DNA of 6,820 nucleotides from Flavobacteriales bacterium (GTDB lineage: Bacteria; Bacteroidota; Bacteroidia; Flavobacteriales; UBA7312), in assembly GCA_002862585.1 (NCBI GenBank), contig PKDP01000151.1, forward strand, positions 1 through 6,820, read 5' to 3'. The position numbers were made by a program, and so were the translations under genes. This document shows, piece after piece, positions 1 to 6,820 of this stretch. The notes beneath the pieces are model-generated. The model was not told the origin of the DNA and ran no database searches. It saw only the letters and a program-made list of their open reading frames with translations. The stretch's first letter is position 1. Every line of letters starts with the position of its first letter.

Positions 1-1124
1 AAGTTATCAAAGGTAGTTGGTCTATTTGCTGGAATATTTTGGGAAAGGTTAACCCATGTACCACAGCTGTCTGTTCCATCGCCACATAGATAGGTGTATT
101 TCCATAATGAAGTCCATGTTTCACCATTGAAGAATGTGTTGGTGAACTGACCAGAATTTGTAGTTTCAGCAGTTAAGAAATAGATTTCATTTTCGTCAGA
201 TGGATTTATTCCAATGGCAGTTCTTCCATAAGTATTACCAAAGCTATCAGGCATAATGTTTACCCATTCCATAACGTCAGCGGAACGCCAAAATCCTTTA
301 TCTGCTCCATCTGAACTAAGGGTGGCATAAACTACCCCTGTTGAGGTAATTTCGACATTATTATAGTAAGCATCTCCTCCGCCAATTTCTAAACTTAATG
401 TGTTAAAACCATCTATTGATCTATAGATCCCACCATAGGTTGCAAGATATCCTTCATCTTCATCAAGATTTGTAGGGTCAAGAACTATGTTCCAAGCAAA
501 ATCAAAAACATTGAAACTACCAGCTGCATTATTATCAGAAGTAAAGCTGCTAATTGTATCCCATGAAAGACCGTTATCAATGGATTTGTAAATGCCATTA
601 CCATCGAAATAAGCACCGCCTCCACTAGCAGAATTACCTGCTAATTCACCTGTTCCGTAGTACCATATGTTTTCTTTTCCTGGTCTAGTATCTTGTGTTA
701 GGCAAGTTACGTTGTGTAATTGGAATGGTTTTGTCATTTTACTCCAACTTTGCCCCAAGTTTGTAGATCGCCAAATACCACCAGAGGCTCCACCAGCTAT
801 TAAGGTGTTTTCATCAGTAACATCATAGGCTAGAGCTCGAGTACGTCCTCCAACATTATAGGGTCCTTCAGCAGTCCAAAGAAGATTAGAATTATTTAAA
901 TCATTTGGTAAAGATTGTGCGAATTTCAACTCTTTTCTTCTAATACTTTGTGGAATATTACCATTGGCATCCAGTAAACGTTTTGCATCCCATTTCTTTC
1001 TAGATTTTGGAGATTCGGAGGGTGCTTTATATATAGAATTAAAGTCAATGGGTTGCTCAGGTCTTATCATTACAAAGGCAAGCCCAAAGAGAGTTAATAC
1101 TGTTAAAAGTTTAAATAATTTCAT
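1..1124 (-). CDS. Secreted Asp-box (BNR/sortilin-like) beta-propeller protein, C-terminus beyond window
   Basis: Partial gene: 374 codons from the ATG at 1124 are open to the left edge with no stop. The first ~20 residues (MKLFKLLTVLTLFGLAFVMI) form a basic then hydrophobic signal peptide with no lipobox cysteine, so export to the periplasm or beyond is expected. Asp-box motifs (S-x-D-x-G-x-T-W) occur at residues 120-127 (STNLGQSW) and 181-188 (SIDNGLSW), with weaker copies near 236-240, 281-287 and 333-337. The stretch GPYNVGGRTRALAY (87-100) followed by AGGASGGIWRS (110-120) is typical of Bacteroidota secreted propeller proteins. C347 and C354 could form a short disulfide loop. From family knowledge, such proteins often end in a type IX secretion sorting domain; that end is not visible. 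The start is fixed by the signal peptide and by direct abutment with the hemG stop. Substrate and activity are unknown: Asp boxes mark the fold, not a reaction. Confidence 0.85.
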   Translation of the reverse strand, partial: MKLFKLLTVLTLFGLAFVMIRPEQPIDFNSIYKAPSESPKSRKKWDAKRLLDANGNIPQSIRRKELKFAQSLPNDLNNSNLLWTAEGPYNVGGRTRALAYDVTDENTLIAGGASGGIWRSTNLGQSWSKMTKPFQLHNVTCLTQDTRPGKENIWYYGTGELAGNSASGGGAYFDGNGIYKSIDNGLSWDTISSFTSDNNAAGSFNVFDFAWNIVLDPTNLDEDEGYLATYGGIYRSIDGFNTLSLEIGGGDAYYNNVEITSTGVVYATLSSDGADKGFWRSADVMEWVNIMPDSFGNTYGRTAIGINPSDENEIYFLTAETTNSGQFTNTFFNGETWTSLWKYTYLCGDGTDSCGTWVNLSQNIPANRPTTFDN

Positions 1125-2468
1125 TTAGTTGTTGTTAAAGTGTGTGTTTTCAACGAGTTCTTCAGATTTTTTAACACAATCGCTGACAGATACTCCATTG
1201 AAATAATTACCTAAAATATGAAAATTAGGAAAATTGTTTTCAAATTTACCTATTTCCAATATAAGTTGGTCAAGTTCAAGACCATATTGAGGTATACCTT
1301 TTATATATGAAGTGTGATTTTTTAAAGATGGAGCTTTTTGGCATTGCATTAACTCCATTAACTCATCTAAAATTATTTTTTCCAGTTCACCTTTTTCTAT
1401 TGAACATAGTTCGGACTGTCTACTACCGCCTACAATTACAGTAAATAACTCTTGATTTTTAGGTGATACATGAGGGAAAATTCTTGAATTAAATAATATA
1501 CCTAGAAAATGCTTATTATCAGAAGGCTTGCTAAGTACTCCAAAGCCTTGTGCTTGATTTTTAACTTCTTTTTTATTGAACCCAAAGTGAAACACATCAA
1601 CAGGCACATATTCAACAGCACTCAAATGTGCTGTAACATCAAAATCATCAATGATTTTTGAAAGTGAGTGAGCAGGAATAGTAGAAATAATTTTTTGACA
1701 GTGAATAATATTATCATTTGAATCGATTATTTCATAGCCCTCTTCTATCTTATTAATACTGACTACCTCTGTATTGCATTGAATGTTATCCTTTAGTTTT
1801 TGACTAATTTTATCGGTTAACTCAGAAAGACCATTTGGGAAATTAAACATCCTAGCCTTAGGACCTTTCTTTTTTTTCATTAAACCTTTTATAACGCTAC
1901 CATGTTTTTGCTCAGCCTCCCATATCATTTTAAGAGTATGCTTAGCACTCATTTTTTTTGGGTTTCCTGAATAGATGCCAGTTACAAAGGGCTCAACAAA
2001 TTGAGTTAAAATTGCTTTGCCAAATCGTTTGCTTATGAAGTTAGCCAAGGAAGTGTCACCTTTGTGCGGTTTAACAAAAGGCTCTTTTAGTAACCTTATT
2101 TTTTCATGCCATTTCAAGAATGGTGTTTTTATGAACTCTATAGGATTTCTTGGAAGTAACTGTAATTTATTTTGATGTAAAACGTAACGATTATTTTCAG
2201 CTGTTTTTAAAGGGGTTGACATTTTATCCCATAAGCCACACTCTTTGATGAGTGATTTTATAGATTCATTATTGAGTAATACGGTGTTTGGTCCGTTTTC
2301 AACTACGTAACCATCAATTGCTTTAGAATGAATGTTTCCGCCAGTTTTTCCACTTTTTTCGAGGACAATAAAATCATCGGTTTTCTTTGAAAGAAAGTGT
2401 GCCACACTTAGGCCAGAAATACCAGATCCTAGTATAACGGTATGTTTTTTTATAGAAGCGATATGCAA
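1125..2468 (-). CDS. hemG: Protoporphyrinogen oxidase, FAD-dependent (HemG/HemY/PgoX type)
   Basis: Oxidises protoporphyrinogen IX to protoporphyrin IX using FAD and oxygen, the penultimate step of heme synthesis, at the inner face of the cytoplasmic membrane (family knowledge). At 447 residues the length is normal. Visible motifs: the Rossmann FAD-binding loop GSGISG (14-19) with the ribose-binding acidic residue E37 in VLEKSG, the KTGGNIHS second glycine motif (41-48), VENGPNT (56-62), the family-specific EPFVTGIYSGNP (159-170), GSVIKGLM (190-197), FPNGLSEL (210-217), and the C-terminal FAD-contact segment ILGNYFNGVSVSDC (418-431). No ATG lies in frame upstream of the FAD loop. The coordinate given uses a TTG; the ATA at 2453, giving a start at I6-KKHTVILG, is where the family would normally begin. 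Its TAA is followed directly by the ATG of the secreted protein, suggesting translational coupling. It is divergent from icmF across 55 bp. In monoderm bacteria homologs act on coproporphyrinogen III, but in a diderm Bacteroidota the protoporphyrin route is expected. Confidence 0.92.
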   Translation of the reverse strand: MHIASIKKHTVILGSGISGLSVAHFLSKKTDDFIVLEKSGKTGGNIHSKAIDGYVVENGPNTVLLNNESIKSLIKECGLWDKMSTPLKTAENNRYVLHQNKLQLLPRNPIEFIKTPFLKWHEKIRLLKEPFVKPHKGDTSLANFISKRFGKAILTQFVEPFVTGIYSGNPKKMSAKHTLKMIWEAEQKHGSVIKGLMKKKKGPKARMFNFPNGLSELTDKISQKLKDNIQCNTEVVSINKIEEGYEIIDSNDNIIHCQKIISTIPAHSLSKIIDDFDVTAHLSAVEYVPVDVFHFGFNKKEVKNQAQGFGVLSKPSDNKHFLGILFNSRIFPHVSPKNQELFTVIVGGSRQSELCSIEKGELEKIILDELMELMQCQKAPSLKNHTSYIKGIPQYGLELDQLILEIGKFENNFPNFHILGNYFNGVSVSDCVKKSEELVENTHFNNN

Positions 2469-2473
2469 ATTTA
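2466..2473 (-). promoter_or_regulatory. Putative Bacteroidota -7 element for hemG
   Basis: On the minus strand the sequence TAAATTTG matches the Bacteroidota sigma-ABfr -7 consensus TAnnTTTG exactly. It is followed by CATA, as is the mirror element driving icmF. If functional, transcription would begin near 2460, which would put the TTG at 2468 outside the transcript. No clear TTTG -33 box is present; only a T-run lies about 20 bp upstream. Matches of this kind arise easily in AT-rich DNA, so support rests mainly on the symmetry with the other element. Confidence 0.35.
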
Positions 2474-2495
2474 GCCAAAATAAGCGCGTAAAATA

Positions 2496-2503
2496 TATAT
2501 TTG
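2496..2503 (+). promoter_or_regulatory. Putative Bacteroidota -7 element for icmF
   Basis: TATATTTG matches the TAnnTTTG -7 consensus of Bacteroidota housekeeping promoters. A start site about 6 bp downstream, near 2509, would leave a leader of about 15 nt before the ATG at 2524. The leader (CCAAGTTAATCGAAA) has no Shine-Dalgarno sequence, as is usual in this phylum. The -33 region is weak: only TTTAG at 2470-2474, at slightly long spacing. Confidence 0.5.
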
Positions 2504-2523
2504 CATACCCAAGTTAATCGAAA

Positions 2524-5500
2524 ATGCAAGAACCAAAACCGTACCAACCCAAAAATAATATTAGAATAGTTACGGCTGCCAGTCTGTTTGACGGACATGA
2601 TGCTGCTATCAATATTATGCGTAGAATTATACAAGCGACCGGATGTGAAGTTATTCATCTTGGTCATGACCGTTCCGTTAAGGAAGTGGTTAATTGTGCC
2701 ATTGAAGAGGATGCAAATGCAATTGCAATGACCTCATACCAAGGCGGACATACAGAGTATTTAAAATACATGTATGACCTATTGCAAGAAAAGGGTGCTA
2801 GTCAGATTCGAATTTTTGCTGGTGGTGGAGGGACAATTTTACCTGAAGAAATAAAAGAACTGCATGAGTATGGAATAAGTCGTATTTATCATCCTGATGA
2901 TGGAAGGGCTATGGGACTCCAAGGAATGATAAATGACTTGGTTGAGAAATCAGACTTTCCTACTGGTAAAGACGTTGGAGATTGTGCCAAAGATTTATCG
3001 AATGTTCAAAATATTGCCCGTCTGATTTCCGCTGCAGAAAACTTTCCTGAGGAAGCTAAAAACGAATTGGAAGAAATTAAAAAGTTGGCCAAAGAGTCTA
3101 AGACTCCTGTATTGGGTATTACCGGGACGGGAGGAGCTGGAAAATCCTCTTTAGTCGACGAATTAGTAAGGCGTTTTCTGATTGACTTTTCTGATAAACG
3201 TTTAGCCATTATTTCTGTTGACCCTTCGAAACGTAAAACAGGCGGTGCATTGTTAGGGGATAGGATTCGAATGAATTCCATTAAAAATATGCGTGTGTAT
3301 ATGCGTTCTTTAGCTACTAGACAAGCCAATTTAGCCTTATCTGCACATGTTAATAAGGCTTTAGATATTTTAAAGGTGGCCGATTTTGATTTGATAATTC
3401 TTGAAACATCTGGGATAGGTCAGTCAGATACTGAAATTTTAGAACATTCTGATGCTTCTTTATATGTCATGACTCCCGAATATGGTGCAGCTACTCAGCT
3501 AGAAAAAATTGATATGCTAGATTTTGCTGATTTAATAGCTATCAATAAGTTTGATAAACGAGGCTCATTGGATGCCTTAAGAGATGTTAAAAAACAATAT
3601 CAGCGCAATCATAAACTATTTGAGAAAGATGTTGAGAGTATGCCTGTGTTTGGTACTATTGCCTCTCAATTTAATGATCCAGGTGCTAATACTTTATACA
3701 AAGCTTTAGTAAGTAAGATTGTTGAGAAAACAGGAGCAGACTTAGATTCTACATTTGAGATAAGTAGAGAAATGTCCGAAAAAATATTTGTTATACCTCC
3801 CAAAAGAAACCGTTATCTTTCTGAAATAGCTGATGCCAATAGGAATTATAATGAATGGGTAAATCAGCAAAAAGAGGTTGCTCAAGAGCTTTATGCACTA
3901 CAAACATCTATTACTTCTATAGAGCGAACTACTGTTGAAGATAAAGACCGTTTAATAAAGCAGCTTCAAGAGGTATATAATGAGAAATTTCTTGATATAG
4001 ACCCTAAAAATATGCTCCTTTTAGAAGCTTGGGAAGATGTTAAAAATGACTATCAAAAAGAACTCTTTACATTTAAGGTTAGGAATAAAGAGCTAAAGAT
4101 AAAAACACATACCGAATCACTTTCAGGTTCGCAGATACCTAAAATATCGGTGCCAAAATATTCTGGATGGGGTGATATTTTACAATGGCAATTACAAGAA
4201 AATTTACCAGGTAAATTCCCATATACTTCTGGAATTTTTCCTTTCAAAAGAGAAGGGGAAGATCCAACTCGAATGTTTGCTGGTGAAGGTGGTCCTGAGC
4301 GAACAAACAAACGTTTCCATTATGTGAGTTTAGGAATGTCAGCTAAACGATTATCTACAGCATTTGATTCTGTAACTCTTTATGGAAATGACCCTGATTA
4401 TAGACCAGATATTTATGGTAAAATAGGTAATGCTGGAGTTTCTATTTGTTGTTTAGACGATGCAAAAAAATTATACTCTGGTTTTGACTTGTGTAATTCG
4501 TCTACTTCTGTGTCCATGACTATTAACGGACCTGCTCCAATGTTATTGGCATTTTTTATGAATGCGGCTATAGACCAACAATGTGAATTGTACATAAAAG
4601 AAAATGGTCTTGAAAAAGAGGTTCAAAAGAAAATAGATGCATTATATAAAGGCAAGAAACGTCCAAAATACCAAGGTGATTTGCCAGAAGGTAATGACGG
4701 CCTAGGCTTAATGTTACTCGGTGTTACAGGTAATCAAGTATTACCAGCTGATGTCTATGAGAAAATAAAGCATGATACTCTTAAAGTGGTTAGGGGAACC
4801 GTACAAGCAGATATTTTAAAAGAAGACCAAGCACAAAACACTTGTATATTCTCAACTGAGTTTGCCTTGAGAATGATGGGTGATGTACAGCAGTATTTCA
4901 TTGAGAAAGAAATAAGAAATTTTTATTCGGTGTCTATCTCAGGATATCATATCGCTGAAGCAGGTGCAAATCCTATATCACAATTAGCATTTACTTTAGC
5001 AAACGGCTTTACTTATGTGGAGTATTACTTAAGTAGAGGGATGGATATTAATAAGTTTGGACCTAATTTATCGTTTTTCTTCTCAAATGGTATTGACCCA
5101 GAATATGCTGTGATAGGCAGGGTAGCCAGAAGAATTTGGGCAAAGGCGATGAAACAGCGTTATGGAGCAAATGAACGTTCTCAAATGCTTAAATACCATA
5201 TTCAAACTTCGGGTCGTTCTTTGCATGCTCAAGAAATAGACTTTAATGATATTAGAACGACTTTGCAAGCTTTGTATGCTATCTATGATAATTGTAACTC
5301 GTTACATACCAACGCTTATGATGAAGCTATTACAACACCAACTGAAGACTCTGTACGCAGAGCAATGGCGATTCAGTTAATAATAAATAAGGAGCTCGGT
5401 TTAGCAAAAAATGAAAACCCACTTCAAGGGTCATTTATTATTGAGGAACTTACAGATTTAGTTGAAGAAGCTGTCTTGGTAGAGTTTGATAGAATTACAG

Positions 5501-5892
5501 AAAGAGGTGGTGTTTTAGGAGCTATGGAAACTATGTATCAACGTTCAAAGATTCAAGAAGAATCAATGCACTACGAGATGCTAAAGCACACTGGTGAGTA
5601 TCCGATTATTGGAGTAAACACCTTCTTGAATTCAAAAGGTTCACCGACTATAATTCCATCAGAGGTTATTCGTGCTACCAAAGAAGAAAAGGAATATCAG
5701 ATAGAAATGCTTCTTGATTTAATAGAAAACAACATTAGTGCTTCAAAGCAAAAGATTGAGGAGCTACAAAAGTCAGCTATTCAAAATCAAAATATTTTTG
5801 AAGTAATGATAGAAGCCGCAAAAACATGTTCACTGGGACAGATTACCAATTCTCTTTTTGAGGTGGGTGGTCAGTACCGAAGAAATATGTAG
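2524..5892 (+). CDS. icmF: Fused isobutyryl-CoA mutase (B12-binding domain, G-protein chaperone, mutase)
   Basis: Adenosylcobalamin-dependent cytoplasmic mutase, 1122 residues, expected to interconvert isobutyryl-CoA and n-butyryl-CoA by a radical carbon-skeleton rearrangement, using GTP to control cofactor loading. Domains in order: B12-binding about 12-140, with the lower-ligand histidine in DGHD (23-26), SYQGGH (71-76) and GGGGTI (100-105); MeaB-like GTPase about 193-410, with P-loop GTGGAGKS (201-208), DPSKRKTGG (233-241), ETSGIGQSD (294-302) and guanine-specificity NKFD (341-344); helical, charged linker about 410-545; mutase barrel about 546-1122, with H809 in SGYHIAEAGA matching the methylmalonyl-CoA mutase active-site histidine (His244, Propionibacterium numbering). 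Methylmalonyl-CoA mutase has Arg207 to hold the substrate carboxylate; here the aligned position is Q771 (AQNTCIF), as in isobutyryl-CoA mutases, and the Tyr89 region reads IFPFKR (571-576) with phenylalanine. This, plus the domain order, separates it from true methylmalonyl-CoA mutase, the name it may carry in automatic annotation. The ATG at 2524 follows a promoter-like element and gives the typical N-terminus. Intact throughout; ends with TAG. Related acyl-CoA substrates cannot be excluded. Confidence 0.92.
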   Translation: MQEPKPYQPKNNIRIVTAASLFDGHDAAINIMRRIIQATGCEVIHLGHDRSVKEVVNCAIEEDANAIAMTSYQGGHTEYLKYMYDLLQEKGASQIRIFAGGGGTILPEEIKELHEYGISRIYHPDDGRAMGLQGMINDLVEKSDFPTGKDVGDCAKDLSNVQNIARLISAAENFPEEAKNELEEIKKLAKESKTPVLGITGTGGAGKSSLVDELVRRFLIDFSDKRLAIISVDPSKRKTGGALLGDRIRMNSIKNMRVYMRSLATRQANLALSAHVNKALDILKVADFDLIILETSGIGQSDTEILEHSDASLYVMTPEYGAATQLEKIDMLDFADLIAINKFDKRGSLDALRDVKKQYQRNHKLFEKDVESMPVFGTIASQFNDPGANTLYKALVSKIVEKTGADLDSTFEISREMSEKIFVIPPKRNRYLSEIADANRNYNEWVNQQKEVAQELYALQTSITSIERTTVEDKDRLIKQLQEVYNEKFLDIDPKNMLLLEAWEDVKNDYQKELFTFKVRNKELKIKTHTESLSGSQIPKISVPKYSGWGDILQWQLQENLPGKFPYTSGIFPFKREGEDPTRMFAGEGGPERTNKRFHYVSLGMSAKRLSTAFDSVTLYGNDPDYRPDIYGKIGNAGVSICCLDDAKKLYSGFDLCNSSTSVSMTINGPAPMLLAFFMNAAIDQQCELYIKENGLEKEVQKKIDALYKGKKRPKYQGDLPEGNDGLGLMLLGVTGNQVLPADVYEKIKHDTLKVVRGTVQADILKEDQAQNTCIFSTEFALRMMGDVQQYFIEKEIRNFYSVSISGYHIAEAGANPISQLAFTLANGFTYVEYYLSRGMDINKFGPNLSFFFSNGIDPEYAVIGRVARRIWAKAMKQRYGANERSQMLKYHIQTSGRSLHAQEIDFNDIRTTLQALYAIYDNCNSLHTNAYDEAITTPTEDSVRRAMAIQLIINKELGLAKNENPLQGSFIIEELTDLVEEAVLVEFDRITERGGVLGAMETMYQRSKIQEESMHYEMLKHTGEYPIIGVNTFLNSKGSPTIIPSEVIRATKEEKEYQIEMLLDLIENNISASKQKIEELQKSAIQNQNIFEVMIEAAKTCSLGQITNSLFEVGGQYRRNM

Positions 5893-6820
5893 TTATTCAA
5901 ATGCTTTCCTTTGGTTTTGAGTTTCTTTTAGTTTGCCTTCTGACTTTTTGAGGTTTTCTTCAAGATCTTTTTGTTCTTTTTCAAGATTGTCAATCTTGTT
6001 TTCTGATAACCTTATGTTTTCAGTGTTTTAGTTTATACTATTAGTCTCCTTTTCAATCTGTTTTTTTCAATTTTCTTTTTCTCTTGATTTAGCGATTTAG
6101 ATTCCTTTTCAAGTAGCTTTAGCTGTTCTTCCAAAGCCATTTCATCATGGTCTGTTATTTCTTTTTTAATGTTTGAAATACTTTTTTGATTAGTCTGAAT
6201 TTTTGTTTCTAATTCTTTTATAGCATTTTCTTCATTCGCAACCGATGTTTTTAGAGTTTCGACCTCTCCAATACTCTCTAGAATTAGTTTGTCAATTTGT
6301 TTAATTTTCTTTCTTCCAGCTTTGTCTAATTTGTAGTGTTTTTTGAGAGCTTCCTTTTCAGTTTCATTTCCTTTTATTGAAGAGTTTTGGATGGCTATTT
6401 AACCATTTTTTTGTGCAATTTTTTCTTTGTGTTTATTTATTTCCTTCAACAATGATTTATTGTCTTTTTCCAATTCAGAAATATTCTTTTGCATACCTTT
6501 TATACTTTTCGACGCAATCTCAGACTCCTTACTTTTAACACGCTCATCATTCTTAATAGTGAGTCCCTCTTGTGTAGATAGACTTTGACTTAAACTTTCT
6601 ATTTTTTTCTCTGTGACTTTATATCGTTTTTCTGCTTTTCAATAAGTTCATCGTAAACCAATTTAACAGATTTATTAGCTATGTCTTTTACGATTTTTTT
6701 GTAATTATTTATTTCAGTTGGCGTTTTCTCTTAACTAATTACGAATTCTTGGTTGGCAAAGTGGGAATATAATGTAGCATTTCCGTTACTTTCAGTGATT
6801 TTGAATTTTCCTTTTCTTTT
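5893..6820 (-). pseudogene. Broken coiled-coil protein gene, N-terminus beyond window
   Basis: Reading leftward from the right edge, a protein of about 309 codons can be pieced together across three frames. It begins with a beta-like segment (KFKITESNGNATLYSHF), then a helical part (EINNYKKIVKDIANKSVKL), then about 230 residues rich in Lys, Glu, Gln and Asn with heptad-like spacing, for example NKIDNLEKEQKDLEENLKK, ending KAFE-stop at 5895-5893. Lesions: in-frame TAA at 6733-6731, 6401-6399 and 6030-6028, and two frame changes, each repaired by adding one A to an A-run (about 6627-6631 and 6061-6067 on the plus strand). With those two bases restored the remnant is 310 codons including the stop. 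I do not recognise the family. The upstream start, and any signal peptide, are outside the window. The good preservation between lesions indicates either recent decay or sequencing error concentrated at a sequence end. Its stop directly abuts the icmF stop. Confidence 0.7.

Larger units (their letters stand above)
2462..2507. repeat. Perfect 9-bp inverted repeat in the divergent promoter region
   Basis: TATGCAAAT at 2462-2470 and ATTTGCATA at 2499-2507 are perfect reverse complements separated by 28 bp. Each arm overlaps an outward-facing TAnnTTTG element, so the hemG and icmF control regions read nearly identically going outward (TAAATTTGCATA and TATATTTGCATA, 11 of 12 bases). A separate 12-bp palindrome, AAATATATATTT, sits at 2491-2502. 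The repeat is seen directly; a role as paired promoters or as a regulator binding site is inference. Confidence 0.75.

Noticed and set aside
2332..2517. Open frame on the plus strand opposite the start of hemG (61 codons), and a 97-codon minus-strand frame over 2374-2667.
   Set aside because: Both overlap well-supported genes in other frames and show no recognisable domain; they are antisense or out-of-frame shadows.
3006..5268. Four minus-strand open frames of 60 to 107 codons inside icmF.
   Set aside because: All lie opposite strongly conserved icmF coding sequence and have no family features; they are by-products of its codon use.
5982..5998. Near-palindrome CAAGATTGTCAATCTTG followed by TTTTCT, about 90 bp past the icmF stop: possible rightward terminator.
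   Set aside because: The usable hairpin is only 6 bp with a 5-nt loop and low GC, the T-run is short, and the bases encode KIDNLEK in the coiled-coil remnant. Too weak to call.
6061..6631. Phase variation by slippage in the A-runs of the coiled-coil gene.
   Set aside because: The runs are only 5 and 7 bases, similar to many others in this AT-rich DNA, and restoring frame would still leave three stop codons.
6028..6733. The three in-frame TAA codons might be read through as an amino acid (stop reassignment).
   Set aside because: hemG ends in TAA at the expected C-terminus and the coiled-coil gene itself ends in TAA; two frameshifts are also needed, which reassignment would not explain.
1..6820. 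Search by eye for CRISPR arrays, tRNA or rRNA genes, transposases, target-site duplications and riboswitches, including a cobalamin riboswitch before icmF.
   Set aside because: None seen. The 55-bp spacer before icmF is too short for a cobalamin riboswitch, and no repeat array or mobile-element gene is present.

Overview
The window looks like chromosomal DNA from an AT-rich member of the Bacteroidota, probably Flavobacteriales. The grounds are the AT-rich codon use, the near absence of Shine-Dalgarno sequences, TAnnTTTG promoter matches, a secreted Asp-box protein of a style common in this phylum, and a fused B12-dependent mutase of the kind flavobacteria carry. No genus is assigned.

Layout. 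From 1 to 2468 two genes read leftward: hemG (protoporphyrinogen oxidase, 2468 to 1125) and, with no spacer, the first 374 residues of a secreted Asp-box (BNR) protein that runs off the left edge. From 2469 to 2523 is a 55-bp divergent control region with two mirror-image TAnnTTTG elements embedded in a perfect 9-bp inverted repeat. From 2524 to 5892 icmF reads rightward: a 1122-residue fusion of a B12-binding domain, a MeaB-like G-protein chaperone and an acyl-CoA mutase domain. From 5893 to the right edge, a coiled-coil gene reads leftward but is broken by three in-frame stops and two one-base frameshifts. Its stop codon abuts the icmF stop codon.

How the genes fit together. HemG performs the six-electron oxidation that makes protoporphyrin IX for heme. 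IcmF uses adenosylcobalamin to rearrange acyl-CoA carbon skeletons, most likely isobutyryl-CoA and n-butyryl-CoA. Both involve tetrapyrroles, but they are separate pathways, and the divergent arrangement does not by itself show shared function. The secreted protein is linked to hemG only by position and probable translational coupling.

Novelty. I found no convincing undescribed multi-gene system. The points most worth a second look are the symmetric divergent promoter with the missing HemG start codon, the mutase specificity residues and the long segment inserted in its barrel domain, and the decayed (or badly sequenced) coiled-coil gene at the right end.
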